Below are positions 43,311 to 52,481 of a stretch of DNA of 64,000 nucleotides, in pieces (position 1 is the stretch's first letter; every line of letters begins with the position of its first letter). A model generated the notes under the pieces. That model had not been told where the DNA came from, searched no databases, and saw only the letters and a list, made by a program, of their open reading frames with translations. This DNA is from Magnetospirillum sp. XM-1 (GTDB taxonomy: Bacteria > Pseudomonadota > Alphaproteobacteria > Rhodospirillales > Magnetospirillaceae): the NCBI RefSeq assembly GCF_001511835.1, contig NZ_LN997848.1:1922001-1986000 (forward strand), given 5' to 3'. A program made the translations under genes and the position numbers.

Positions 43311-43590
43311 ATGCCGGGCAACCGGCTATGACGCTAAACGCCACACGGAATAGACGTTACGGACCCGGGGGCGGTACCCGGCGCCTCCACCAAATCTCCC
43401 GGCCCAGTGCGGGCCGGAACATCGGGGGCGAAACAGGATCGACGTGCGCAGTAAAGGTCTGGTTTGCGTTCGGCATGATACCACCGTTATCGGGTCAATC
43501 CTAACAAGTGCCAACGACAACGTTGCTCTTGCCGCTGCGGCTTAACCCGTAAGCGCGGTCCGGGGGGAACCGGGCAACAGAACTCCCCCC
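43311..43590 (+). ncRNA. ssrA: Two-piece (permuted) tmRNA
   Basis: The acceptor piece comes first and ends CGCCTCC-ACCA at 43392. A spacer with hairpin CCGGCCC/GGGCCGG follows, then the coding piece starts GGGGGCGAAACAGGATCGAC at 43424. GGGGGCG pairs with CGCCTCC (one G-U) to rebuild the acceptor stem. The reading frame from GCC at 43510 gives ANDNVALAAAA followed by TAA at 43543-43545. This is the circularly permuted alphaproteobacterial form. Ends are approximate. A TTTATAGT at about 43299-43306 is a candidate -10. An alpha-type SspB gene follows. Confidence 0.95.
43510..43545 (+). other. tmRNA proteolysis-tag reading frame
   Basis: Resume codon GCC (Ala) at 43510, then Asn-Asp-Asn-Val-Ala-Leu-Ala-Ala-Ala-Ala and stop TAA. 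The AND-N start is the SspB-contacting part and the final Ala residues are the ClpX recognition end. It is the tag put on stalled proteins. Confidence 0.93.
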
Positions 43591-43598
43591 ACTTACCA

Positions 43599-44147
43599 AT
43601 GCGGCTTTTGGCCAAGGGATGGGATTTTTCGCCGGTGGAAGAACTGCGCTACGACAAGATGGTGGAAGAGGCCCTGCGCGGCGTTGTCCGTGATTCTCTG
43701 GTCTTTGCCGCCGAGCACGGCCTGCCGGGCGAGCATCACTTCTACATCACCTTCCGTCCGCACCATCCCGACGTGGAGATGGCCGACCACCTCAAGGCGC
43801 GCCATCCCGACGAGATGACCATCGTGCTGCAGCACCAGTTCTGGGACCTGGACGTCACCGAGGACGGCTTCTCGGTGACCCTGTCCTTCTCGGGCAAGCC
43901 CGAGCGGATGGTGATCCCCTTCTCGGCGGTGACCGGCTTCGCCGATCCCTCCGCCAAGTTCGGCCTGCAGTTCCAGGCCATTCCCGGCGATGACGACGAT
44001 GACGACGACGATGTGGAGATCGACGAGTTCGATCCGCCGCCGTCGCGCGCCTCCACCTCGCCCAAGGATGGCGAGCCCGAGCCCACGCCCCCCGGCGAGG
44101 GCGGCGACGGCAACGTGGTGGCGCTGGACAAGTTCCGCAAGAAGTGA
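43599..44147 (+). CDS. sspB: Alpha-type SspB adaptor for ClpXP
   Basis: 182 residues. ELRYDKMVEEALRGVVRDSLVFAAEHGLPGEHHFYITF, then MTIVLQHQFWDLDVTEDGFSVTLSF, is the alpha-type SspB tag-binding fold, about residues 15-125. A very acidic linker (eight consecutive Asp) and the C-terminal NVVALDKFRKK follow; that end is the ClpX-docking tail. It delivers ssrA-tagged proteins to ClpXP. It lies about 10 bases after ssrA, a fitting partner. ATG 43599 is the longest start; GTG 43636, beginning near the conserved VEELRYDKM, is equally plausible as neither has a clear ribosome site. Confidence 0.93.
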   Translation: MRLLAKGWDFSPVEELRYDKMVEEALRGVVRDSLVFAAEHGLPGEHHFYITFRPHHPDVEMADHLKARHPDEMTIVLQHQFWDLDVTEDGFSVTLSFSGKPERMVIPFSAVTGFADPSAKFGLQFQAIPGDDDDDDDDVEIDEFDPPPSRASTSPKDGEPEPTPPGEGGDGNVVALDKFRKK

Positions 44148-44278
44148 CCGTCTTGGGCCGCCCGCCGGTGGCCGCCCCTTGACGTTGCCCGCAAAAAGGT
44201 GTTTGACCTGACCGAGCCGCCCAGCCCCGAAGGGTGGGACGGCGCTACCCGTTTCCTCTCTGACCGAGGTCGCCGACC

Positions 44279-45895
<1,617 letters not shown>

Positions 45896-45996
45896 GGCTT
45901 GGGGCGGTAGCGTATCCGCTGACGCGGATGGGCTGCCGCCCTTACCCGCCCGGAGCGATGCTCCGGACCTCCTTATTCTTTGAAATCTCCCGTGTT

Positions 45997-46104
45997 GTCA
46001 TGGCCGGGCTTGTCCCGGCCACCCACGCGGGTCCGCCTGAGTTCCATTCGACGGGCATGAACCGGCGGATGGGCGTGGGTGCCCGGCACAAGGCCGGGCA
46101 TGAC
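45997..46104. repeat. Double-hairpin intergenic repeat, copy B
   Basis: GTCAT-GGCCGGG-CTTGT-CCCGGCC-ACCCACG on the left (45997-46027) and CGTGGGT-GCCCGGC-ACAAG-GCCGGGC-ATGAC on the right (46074-46104) are imperfect reverse complements, giving a 108-base inverted element. Its core hairpin matches the one at 32070-32088. It lies between convergent genes ending 45895 and 46135. Confidence 0.7.
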
Positions 46105-46134
46105 GCAAAAGGGGGCTGATAACGCAGTCTGCCC

Positions 46135-46575
46135 TTAAACCTGGGGCGGCGTGCGGGTGGCGATCATCAGGCGGTTCCAGGCGTTGATCTCGGCCACCGC
46201 GAAGGACAGGTCGGCCACCTCTTTCTCCGAGAAATGCCGGAGCGCTTCGGCATAGACGCCATCGGGGACGTCGCCGCCGGAAAGGTGGGTCAGGGCTTCG
46301 GCCCAGGCCAGGGCGGCCCGTTCCGCCGGGCTGTAGACCGGCGCCTCGCGCCAGGCGGCGAGGAGATGCAGCTGGTTCTGGCTGATGCCATGCTTGAGGG
46401 CCAGCGGCACATGCATGGCGATGCAGAAGGCGCAGCCGTTGATCTGGGAGACGCGCATCTTCACCAGTTCCAGCAGGCCGAGCCCCAGGCCGCTGTTCTG
46501 GACGTAGGAATGCACGCCCAGCATGGCCTTGTATCCATCGGGGGCGATCTTGGTCAGGTCGAGACGTTGGTCCAT
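46135..46575 (-). CDS. Carboxymuconolactone decarboxylase family (AhpD-like)
   Basis: 146 residues, all helical. LLELVKMRVSQINGCAFCIAMHVPLALK near residues 40-65 has the CxxC plus downstream His of alkylhydroperoxidase AhpD-type proteins; a thiol peroxidase or electron-relay role is more likely than decarboxylation. RAALAWAEALTHLSGGDVP is the second family helix. It is 32 bases downstream of an Rrf2 regulator gene, a recurrent pairing in bacteria, so it is probably that regulator's target and responds to redox or NO stress. Confidence 0.9.
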   Translation of the reverse strand: MDQRLDLTKIAPDGYKAMLGVHSYVQNSGLGLGLLELVKMRVSQINGCAFCIAMHVPLALKHGISQNQLHLLAAWREAPVYSPAERAALAWAEALTHLSGGDVPDGVYAEALRHFSEKEVADLSFAVAEINAWNRLMIATRTPPQV

Positions 46576-46607
46576 TTCAATCCTCTTCGGTTCAGGGGGA
46601 GGTGGTT

Positions 46608-47147
46608 TTATTCGGCCGAGGCCGCGTCGCGGTCCGGGCGGCGGTTGGCCGACCGCTCGTCCAGCCAGGCGGCGATCTGGTGGCCGAAATCGGCCGGCGC
46701 CTTGGCGGCCACCTGGGCGGCAAGCCCGGCCAGCGAATGGGCGGCCAGTTCGTCGCGCATGCGCTTTTCCGCCATCAGCATGATGGAGTGGATCGAGCAC
46801 AATCCCTTGGAGGCCCAGGCGGGCTTCTCGGCGTCGAAGACGGCGCAGCGGTCTCTGATCTCGCGGCACTCGAACAGGGACTTGTCGCCGTCGATGGCCA
46901 GGATGACATCCTGGAAGCTGATGTCCTCGGGCCGCCGGGCCAGGGCGAATCCGCCCCGCACGCCTTCGGTGGCGACGACGAGGCCCGCCTTGGACAGTTT
47001 GGTGAACAGCTTGGCCAGATACTCGGCCGGAACCCCCTGGAGCTCGGCAAGGTCGCGGACGCTGGGGCTGGACGTCCGCCCCGCCGGGTCGGCCAGATAG
47101 AGCAGGCAGTGCAGGCCGTACTCGACGCCGGTGCTGATGAAGGCCAC
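46608..47147 (-). CDS. Rrf2 family transcriptional regulator
   Basis: 179 residues from GTG 47147, chosen because GGAG lies 8 bases upstream. Winged helix about 1-75 (VEYGLHCLLYLAD, LAELQGVPAEYLAKLFTKLSKAGLVVATEGVRGGFALAR). Cysteines in LFECREIRDRCAVF and LCSIHSIM near residues 95 and 115 could hold an Fe-S cluster but do not match NsrR or IscR spacing. A C-terminal ~45-residue extension is family-atypical. It precedes the AhpD-like gene by 32 bases. An ATAAC-N8-GTTAT dyad lies just upstream. Confidence 0.87.
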   Translation of the reverse strand: MAFISTGVEYGLHCLLYLADPAGRTSSPSVRDLAELQGVPAEYLAKLFTKLSKAGLVVATEGVRGGFALARRPEDISFQDVILAIDGDKSLFECREIRDRCAVFDAEKPAWASKGLCSIHSIMLMAEKRMRDELAAHSLAGLAAQVAAKAPADFGHQIAAWLDERSANRRPDRDAASAE

Positions 47148-47161
47148 GGACAAACTCCGAC

Positions 47162-47179
47162 ATAACAAATCGCAGTTAT
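47162..47179. promoter_or_regulatory. Candidate Rrf2 operator
   Basis: ATAAC-AAATCGCA-GTTAT (47162-47179) is a perfect 5-bp dyad with an 8-base spacer in the AT-rich gap upstream of the Rrf2 gene at 47147. Rrf2 proteins bind AT-rich palindromes near their own promoters, so it is a plausible autoregulatory site. Not tested. Confidence 0.4.
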
Positions 47180-47245
47180 TAGCCTAGATTGCCCGAGGCG
47201 GGAATGGCAAGATATTTTACTGCCGGGCCAGGAGGGGAAGCCGGG

Positions 47246-47602
47246 ATGTCACGCCAGTTCGCCGACCATATCTGCGACGTGCTTTCGCCGTTGGGGCCCG
47301 TGACGGCCCGGGCCATGTTCGGGGGCTTCGGCATCTATCTCGACGGATTGATGTTCGGGCTGATCGCCTGGGACACCCTGTTCCTCAAGGCAGATGACGG
47401 CAACCGCGCCATGTTCGAAGACGCCGGTGCCGCCCGGTTCAAGCCGTGGGAGGACAGGCCCATGACCATGCCCTATTGGGAGGTCCCGGCGGATGTCCTG
47501 GAGGATGGGGCGCAATTGTGCGCCTGGGGCCGGGCTGCGTTCGACGCGGCGCTCAGAACCCGCAAGCCCAAATCGAAAAGGACTGGAAAAGGCCGGCGGT
47601 GA
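47246..47602 (+). CDS. TfoX N-terminal domain protein
   Basis: 118 residues. ADHICDVLSPLGPVTARAMFGGFGIYLDGLMFGLIAWDTLFLKAD is the TfoX-N signature, and FKPWEDRPMTMPYWEVPADVL the second block. The C-terminal TfoX competence domain is absent, so this is the short stand-alone form with a basic tail (RKPKSKRTGKGRR). Function unknown; TfoX proteins are linked to natural competence regulation. ATG 47246 has AGGAGG 10 bases upstream. Divergent from the Rrf2 gene. Confidence 0.88.
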   Translation: MSRQFADHICDVLSPLGPVTARAMFGGFGIYLDGLMFGLIAWDTLFLKADDGNRAMFEDAGAARFKPWEDRPMTMPYWEVPADVLEDGAQLCAWGRAAFDAALRTRKPKSKRTGKGRR

Positions 47603-47647
47603 GGCTCACTCTCTACAGAGTGCGTCTTATTCGCAAAGAGCGTCCGA

Positions 47648-48103
47648 ATGCCCAAGCGCCTGCGCGTTCCCGTCTGCAAGCCAGCCCCGCCGCCGCCGCA
47701 TCTTGCGGCCGATGGCGGGCGGCGCCGTCCCATCCTTCAATCCATCTGGCGTGGCGCGCGGCAATTGTGCCCCCGCTGCGGTGTGGGGGGCAGCATGGAA
47801 GGGTATCTGGGCGTCCGTGCCGTCTGCCCCCATTGCGGCGAGCGTCTGGGGCATATCAAGGCCGATGACGGCCCGGCCTATTTCACCATGCTGATCGCCG
47901 GCCACATCATGGTGCCGCTGGTCCTGGCCGCCGAACAGGCCTGGCATCCGCCCCTGGAGCTGCAGATGGCGGTGGCGGTGAGCGGCTTGGGGCTGCTGAT
48001 CTGGCGCCTGCTGCCCCGGGTCAAGGGCGCGGTGGTCGGCCTGATGTGGGCGCACGGGCTCAAGGGCGACGAGGTCCAGGGCGACGTGGAGCGCCACGGC
48101 TAG
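47648..48103 (+). CDS. DUF983 membrane protein with zinc ribbon
   Basis: 151 residues. RGARQLCPRCGVGGSMEGYLGVRAVCPHCGERLG near residues 35-70 is a four-Cys zinc-ribbon, followed by two membrane helices (AYFTMLIAGHIMVPLVLAAEQ and QMAVAVSGLGLLIWRLLP). That is the complete DUF983 layout, and DGPAYFTML is its hallmark. The role is unknown; the family is conserved in Alphaproteobacteria, and proteins of this type occur near cytochrome oxidase genes. ATG 47648 gives the usual basic, Pro-rich N-terminus. Confidence 0.9.
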   Translation: MPKRLRVPVCKPAPPPPHLAADGGRRRPILQSIWRGARQLCPRCGVGGSMEGYLGVRAVCPHCGERLGHIKADDGPAYFTMLIAGHIMVPLVLAAEQAWHPPLELQMAVAVSGLGLLIWRLLPRVKGAVVGLMWAHGLKGDEVQGDVERHG

Positions 48104-48108
48104 GGGAT

Positions 48109-48130
48109 GCGGGCAAGATGCCCGCGCTCC
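48109..48130 (+). repeat. Single REP-like hairpin unit
   Basis: GCGGGC-AAGAT-GCCCGC followed by GCTCC. This matches the unit at 11976-11997 (opposite strand) in 21 of 22 bases. It lies 5 bases after the DUF983 stop and may also end that transcript. Confidence 0.6.
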
Positions 48131-48142
48131 GACACCCGGTCC

Positions 48143-48847
48143 TTAGTTGGCCACCAGACGATAGCCGACGCCGTGGACCGTCAGGATGATGGACGGATGG
48201 CGCGAATCCGCCTCGATCTTGCGGCGCAGGCGGCCGACCAGGACGTCGATGGTGCGGTCGATTACCGCCTCGCCGTCATGCTGGGTGAGGTCGAGCAGCT
48301 GGTCGCGGGTCAGCGCCCGGCCGGCGTTGCGGGCCAGGGCGGCCAGCACGTCGAACTCGCCCCGGGTCAGGCGCACCAGCTCGCCGGTGGGCGAGGTCAG
48401 CTGGCGGGCGTCGCAATCCAGGCGCCAGCCGGCGAAATTGTGGATGCCGGTGGCCGAGCGCTCGGCGGCCATGGTGGGGGCCACGCGGCGCTGCAGGTTG
48501 CGGACGCGGACCGCCAGCTCGCGGGGATTGAACGGCTTGGTGATGTAGTCGTCGGCGCCGATTTCCAGGCCGACGATGCGGTCGGTCTCGTCCTGGCGGG
48601 CGGTGACCAGGATGATGCCCACCGACGACTTGGCGCGCAGCTCGCGCGCCAGGATCAGGCCGCTTTCGTCGGGAAGGTTGATGTCGAGCAGTACCACGTC
48701 GGGCACCGTACGCGACACGATGGCCTTCATGTCCTTGGCGTCCGCCGCCTCGCTGACCTGGAAGCCCTCTCCGGTGAGATAGGCCGCCAGCTTGGCACGG
48801 GTTACGGGTTCGTCCTCGACGATCAAGACATGTGCTTTTGCCGACAC
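48143..48847 (-). CDS. OmpR/PhoB-family response regulator
   Basis: 234 residues. Receiver about 1-120 with HVLIVEDEP, phospho-Asp in VVLLDINLPDESG (about residue 55), and conserved Thr and Lys (LVTARQDE, YITKPFNPREL). C-terminal winged helix about 140-232 ends LTRDQLLDLTQHDGEAVIDRTIDVLVGRLRRKIE... with VHGVGYRLV. Looks like the TorR/ArcA branch. It is divergent from a histidine kinase gene across 160 bases; pairing is probable. Confidence 0.92.
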   Translation of the reverse strand: MSAKAHVLIVEDEPVTRAKLAAYLTGEGFQVSEAADAKDMKAIVSRTVPDVVLLDINLPDESGLILARELRAKSSVGIILVTARQDETDRIVGLEIGADDYITKPFNPRELAVRVRNLQRRVAPTMAAERSATGIHNFAGWRLDCDARQLTSPTGELVRLTRGEFDVLAALARNAGRALTRDQLLDLTQHDGEAVIDRTIDVLVGRLRRKIEADSRHPSIILTVHGVGYRLVAN

Positions 48848-49007
48848 TGCGTTCTCCGGCCGACTGTCAGTCTGGTATTCACCTCTCGTTTACAGGGTAT
48901 TGGTGCGCAATTCAATCACTGCCGTAATTCCATTGTGAACTTCGCACTATAAAGGCTCCACTGGGTTCTCCCGCAGGCCATGGTCCGCGGGACGGGGTGG
49001 AGAAAAG

Positions 49008-50060
49008 ATGGTGCCGCGGCACAATCCGATCATTGGACGCTTTGACGACGGCAGCGGCTTCGGCCGTCTTTCCGCACTGGTCGGCGTGCTTCTGGTCGCA
49101 TTGTTCTGGCTGGGGCTGGGGATCGATACCGGAATCGAGCGGCAGTTCGCCACGGGTGGCGGCATGGCGCCGGTCGAAAGCGGCCGAGGCGGCAACGTGC
49201 TGCTGGCCACAATCCTGGTGATCGGCATGGGCGTCATGCTCCTGCTGCTGGTCCAGGCGGTGTACTGGCAGCGGCGGACCGCCGCGCGGCTGCGCCTGCG
49301 GGAAGCCGAATTGACCGAACAGCGCGACAGGCTGCGCCGCTATGTGGCCGACCTGGAGCGCATCGCCGACGTGGCGGCCCACGACCTGCAGGAACCCCTG
49401 CGCCGGATGGTGTCGTATTCCCAGTTGCTCGCCACCCACGACGCCGCCGGTTGCGACGACGAGGTGCGCGATTACGTCGGACACGTGGTCGACGGGGCGC
49501 GCCGCATGCGGGCGCTGGTCAGCGGCCTGCGCGAGTTCGTGTCGGTGGATTCCATCCCGCGCACCGGCGAGGTGTGTTCGGCCTGGGTGGCCATGGGCGT
49601 CGCCCGCCAGCGTCTTGCCGAAAGGCTGACCGAGGCCGGGGCCACCCTGGTGGTCGACCCGCTGCCCGAGGTGGAGGCCGACCAGGCCTCGCTGATCGAG
49701 ATCTTCGTTCAACTGCTGGACAACGCCGTGCGCTACCGCTCTGCGTCCCGCCGCCCGGTGATCCACGTTTCGGTGGTTCGCGACGGCGACATGGCCCGCA
49801 TCAAGGTCTGCGACAACGGCATGGGCATCGATTCGGCCCGCATGGTCCGCATGTTCGAGATTTTCTACCGTCCCCACGGCGGCGACGAGGGCGTGGCGCC
49901 GGGCATCGGCACCGGCCTGGCGGTGGTCCGCCGCCTAGTGGAGCGCCTGGGCGGCCAGGTCTGGGTTGAATCGGAAGACGGAGCCGGAAGTTCCTTCGGC
50001 TTCAGCCTGCGGCTGGGCGGCCGGTTGTCCGCCCGCCGGGAGGAGATGACGGCCGCCTGA
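49008..50060 (+). CDS. Membrane sensor histidine kinase
   Basis: 350 residues. Two membrane helices near 22-40 and 65-88 with a ~25-residue loop that is too small for a classic sensor domain, a short coiled coil, then a phytochrome-type HisKA with IADVAAHDLQEPLRRMVSY near residues 115-135 and a HATPase with QLLDNAVRYR, VCDNGMGID and GIGTGLAVVRRLVERLGG. ATG 49008 follows GGAGAAAAG. It is divergent from the OmpR-type regulator. The signal may be membrane-linked or come from a partner protein. Confidence 0.88.
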   Translation: MVPRHNPIIGRFDDGSGFGRLSALVGVLLVALFWLGLGIDTGIERQFATGGGMAPVESGRGGNVLLATILVIGMGVMLLLLVQAVYWQRRTAARLRLREAELTEQRDRLRRYVADLERIADVAAHDLQEPLRRMVSYSQLLATHDAAGCDDEVRDYVGHVVDGARRMRALVSGLREFVSVDSIPRTGEVCSAWVAMGVARQRLAERLTEAGATLVVDPLPEVEADQASLIEIFVQLLDNAVRYRSASRRPVIHVSVVRDGDMARIKVCDNGMGIDSARMVRMFEIFYRPHGGDEGVAPGIGTGLAVVRRLVERLGGQVWVESEDGAGSSFGFSLRLGGRLSARREEMTAA

Positions 50061-50077
50061 ACGGCGGATGAAGACGG

Positions 50078-50105
50078 GGAAGCGTCGTCCCTTGGCGACG
50101 CTTCC
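50078..50105. terminator. Terminator after the sensor kinase
   Basis: GGAAGCGTCG (50078-50087) pairs perfectly with CGACGCTTCC (50096-50105), 8-base loop, beginning 18 bases after the stop. Confidence 0.7.
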
Positions 50106-50120
50106 TTCGGTGGCACGGTC

Positions 50121-50299
50121 AGCTTGCGGCATCCCCGAACCCCAAGCCGCGGGCAGGATCGTTAGAGGAGGGGGCGCCCCCAACGCCCCCTCCTCGTCGC
50201 CACCAATAAAACAGGTGAAATGTTCCTTCGCGGCCATCCCCGAACCCCAAGGCCGCGAGGGGGCTTGGAGAGGGAGCGGCCCCCAAACGCTCCCTCTCC
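50121..50299. repeat. Tandem hairpin repeats with no gene
   Basis: Two diverged copies of a two-hairpin module. Copy 1: GCGGC...GCCGC around ATCCCCGAACCCCAA (50126-50150), then GAGGAGGGGGCG/CGCCCCCTCCTC (50165-50195). Copy 2: CGGCC...GGCCG around the same ATCCCCGAACCCCAA core, then GGAGAGGGAGCG/CGCTCCCTCTCC (50267-50299). All arms are perfect. The core sequence is shared but the G-rich arms differ with compensating changes. It lies in the 294-base gap between convergent genes. Confidence 0.7.
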
Positions 50300-50354
50300 T
50301 TCATTTTGGGGGGGGCGGCATTTTGGAAGCCGGCATTTCGAGGGGCCGGACCGC

Positions 50355-50915
50355 TCAGTTGGAGGTGCCGGGAAGCTCGGCATTGGGGGGGAGATTGTCC
50401 GCCGCGATTCGCCCCAGATGGCGCTTGAGCTTCAGCAGGGCGGCGGCCAGTTCTGTCCTGGCCTCGCGCTGCTCGGCCTCGGATGATTTCGGATTGGGAA
50501 TGGTGGTGAGGCAAACCAGCGCCTCACGCGCCGCCAGGCGGATATCCGCCTCGCCCTGGTAGGCCAGTTGCCCCAGGGCGGCGATCTCGCGCTCGGGATT
50601 GGCGCGGAAATCGTTGCGAAGATAGGCTTCGGTGGTGGCGTCGTCGTGCAGGACGTGGGCATAGAGCCCGGCGTCGTGGGCGCTGAGTTCATTCAAGAGG
50701 ATCATGGTGAACCAGCCCAGCGTGATCTCGGTCAGGTTGATGCCCCGGCGGGTCTTCTGCAGGAAGGTCTCGACCTTTTCCATGTTGGCCAGCATTTCCT
50801 GGCGGAATTCCTCGCGCTCCTCGGCGCTCATCTCGGGCGGCGGCGGGGGCGGGGCGGCGCAGCCGATCAGCGCGGCCACCATCAGTGCGGCGATCACCCG
50901 GCGCATGTGTTCCAT
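50355..50915 (-). CDS. Lipoprotein of unknown function
   Basis: 186 residues. A signal peptide ends in lipobox LIGC (about residue 19), then a Pro run APPPPPPEMS. The rest is helical (EEREEFRQEMLANMEKVETFLQKT...) with HAGLYAHVLHDDATTEAYLRNDF and a possible HEAT-like stretch EREIAALGQLAYQGEADIRLAAREALVCL. It has no named domain. It follows a DUF2794 gene by 7 bases and ends before the hairpin array. Confidence 0.8.
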   Translation of the reverse strand: MEHMRRVIAALMVAALIGCAAPPPPPPEMSAEEREEFRQEMLANMEKVETFLQKTRRGINLTEITLGWFTMILLNELSAHDAGLYAHVLHDDATTEAYLRNDFRANPEREIAALGQLAYQGEADIRLAAREALVCLTTIPNPKSSEAEQREARTELAAALLKLKRHLGRIAADNLPPNAELPGTSN

Positions 50916-50922
50916 TCCATTT

Positions 50923-51258
50923 CTATGAGCCGACAGGGCGGGGCGCCCGGTCCAGGGCGGCCAGGGCGCCGGCCAGGGTGGGAAAGCGCGACACGATCCG
51001 CCCTGAACGGGCGACGCTCCAGGTGGCGCCCTTGGAGCCGGCCGCAGATTTGGTGACGGTATAAAGGGGGCGCTCGAGGGCGTGGCGGAAGATGGAGAAC
51101 ATCGCTCCGTCCGGGCGGACGTCGATGGCGTAGTCGCGCCATTCTCCGCTGGCGACCCGCATGGCGTAAAGGGTCAGCAACTGGGTAATCTCGGCGCGTT
51201 CAAAATGAACGAACTCCGTATTTCCCCGGTACTCGGACATGCGGATCAATGTCGCCAT
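50923..51258 (-). CDS. DUF2794 family protein
   Basis: 111 residues from ATG 51258. FVHFERAEITQLLTLYAMRVASGEWRDYAIDVRPDGAMFSIFRHALERPLYTVTKS is close to the alphaproteobacterial DUF2794 family, whose members have no known function. Soluble, mixed alpha/beta. The longer GTG-led start at 51270 adds four residues and is less likely. First in a two-gene group with the lipoprotein, 7 bases between them. Confidence 0.88.
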   Translation of the reverse strand: MATLIRMSEYRGNTEFVHFERAEITQLLTLYAMRVASGEWRDYAIDVRPDGAMFSIFRHALERPLYTVTKSAAGSKGATWSVARSGRIVSRFPTLAGALAALDRAPRPVGS

Positions 51259-51339
51259 CGGCCACCCCACCGGTCTTTCCCCTGGAAATACTGTCGCCCA
51301 GGGGACGGTGTCTGTCGAGTATTTAGATGGGGGCGCCGG

Positions 51340-51732
51340 TCAACGGATGGGAGTGGAGGCGGGAACGAATCCGATCAGACGGTCGTTGCCTTCGTTGTAG
51401 GGCTGGGAATAGCAGGTGGGCCGCGCCAGGGTGCTGTAGCAATAGACCTGGGGCGGCGGGGTCGGCCGGTCGGGCAGGTCGATGCAATAGGCGTCGCCGC
51501 GCTCGGCCCTGGGGCTCGAGCAATCCTTGCCGGTGATCCAGCCCGCCACATGGTCGCCCATGGTTTTGTGGGTGTTGATCAGGCTCAGCGCTTCCAGCTG
51601 CATGAAGGTATAGGTATTGGGCAGCGGACGTGGTGCGGGATTGAGCGAGCCCCGCTCGCCGATCCAGGCGCACCCGCCCACGGCCAGCATGCCGACCAGA
51701 ACCCAACTATGCACAACGTTGCGACCGATCAT
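51340..51732 (-). CDS. Small lipoprotein of unknown function
   Basis: 130 residues. Signal peptide with lipobox VGGC near residue 20. Mature part is Pro-rich and Cys-rich (GKDCSSPRAERGDAYCIDLPDRP, YCYSTLARPTCYSQP), suggesting several disulfides in the periplasm. ATG 51732 follows AGGATCATAGAA. Not recognised. It is divergent from the thioredoxin-like gene across 84 bases. Confidence 0.75.
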   Translation of the reverse strand: MIGRNVVHSWVLVGMLAVGGCAWIGERGSLNPAPRPLPNTYTFMQLEALSLINTHKTMGDHVAGWITGKDCSSPRAERGDAYCIDLPDRPTPPPQVYCYSTLARPTCYSQPYNEGNDRLIGFVPASTPIR

Positions 51733-51816
51733 TTCTATGATCCTGCCAGACACTTGAACTATAGTGTGAGACCACGTCGAAACGGAATCAATGGGCAGAT
51801 TCTGCCGGGGGGGGAG

Positions 51817-52374
51817 ATGGCGGTGACGGCACCCCTTTGCGCCGGGGATTGGGCGGCGCCGGATTTCACCCTGCCCGGCATCGACGGGCGGAACTGGAGC
51901 CTGTCCGACATTCGGGGCGGGCGTCCCACCCTGGTGGCGTTCATCTGCAATCACTGTCCCTATGTGGTCGCCATCATCGACCGGCTGGTCCGCGACGCGG
52001 CCCTGCTGCGCGCCGAGGGCATCGGGGTGGCGGCGATCAATTCCAACGACCCGGTCCAGTACCCCGAGGATTCCTTCGACAACATGAAGGTGTTCGCCCG
52101 CGCCCATGGAATCGACTTCCCCTATCTGTTCGACGAAAGCCAGGAGGTGGCGCGGGCCTGGGGGGCGGTCTGCACCCCGGATTTCTTCGGCCTCGACCGT
52201 GACGGCCGCCTGCGTTATCGCGGGCGCTTAGACGAATCCGGCCGTCTGCCCGCCGCCCCGGATGCGCGCCGCGAACTGCTGGACGCCATGCGGCTGGTGG
52301 CGGCCACCGGGCTGGGGCCCGAGCATCAGGTGCCCAGCATGGGCTGTTCGATCAAATGGCGCGAGACGCCTTGA
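51817..52374 (+). CDS. Thioredoxin-fold peroxiredoxin-like protein with NHCPYV motif
   Basis: 185 residues. AGDWAAPDFTLPGIDGRNWSLSDIRG begins an AhpC/TSA-type fold, and LVAFICNHCPYVVAI near residue 45 replaces the CxxC or peroxidatic Cys by a single Cys in NHCPYV. The C-terminal GAVCTPDFFGLDRDGRLRYRGRLDES is the usual cis-Pro loop. This single-Cys 'NHCPYV' form is a known thioredoxin-like subfamily of unclear role. ATG 51817 and GTG 51823 both lie close to a G-rich site; GTG has the better spacing. Cytoplasmic (no signal peptide). Confidence 0.88.
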   Translation: MAVTAPLCAGDWAAPDFTLPGIDGRNWSLSDIRGGRPTLVAFICNHCPYVVAIIDRLVRDAALLRAEGIGVAAINSNDPVQYPEDSFDNMKVFARAHGIDFPYLFDESQEVARAWGAVCTPDFFGLDRDGRLRYRGRLDESGRLPAAPDARRELLDAMRLVAATGLGPEHQVPSMGCSIKWRETP

Positions 52375-52394
52375 AGGGATTCGTGACGCCGTAT

Positions 52395-52423
52395 TTGCCA
52401 AGGGGGCCGGGGCGGACTATGTT
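52395..52423 (+). promoter_or_regulatory. Candidate sigma-70-type promoter for yfgM-bamB-der
   Basis: TTGCCA (52395-52400), a spacer of exactly 17 bases, then TATGTT (52418-52423). Five of six -35 bases and four of six -10 bases match the consensus. It lies 58 bases before the yfgM-like start. Confidence 0.55.
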
Positions 52424-52481
52424 ACGGCGCGGCTCCAGGCCAACGGCCCGGAGCCAGACCGCCCGCATGGAGTAGAGTTCC

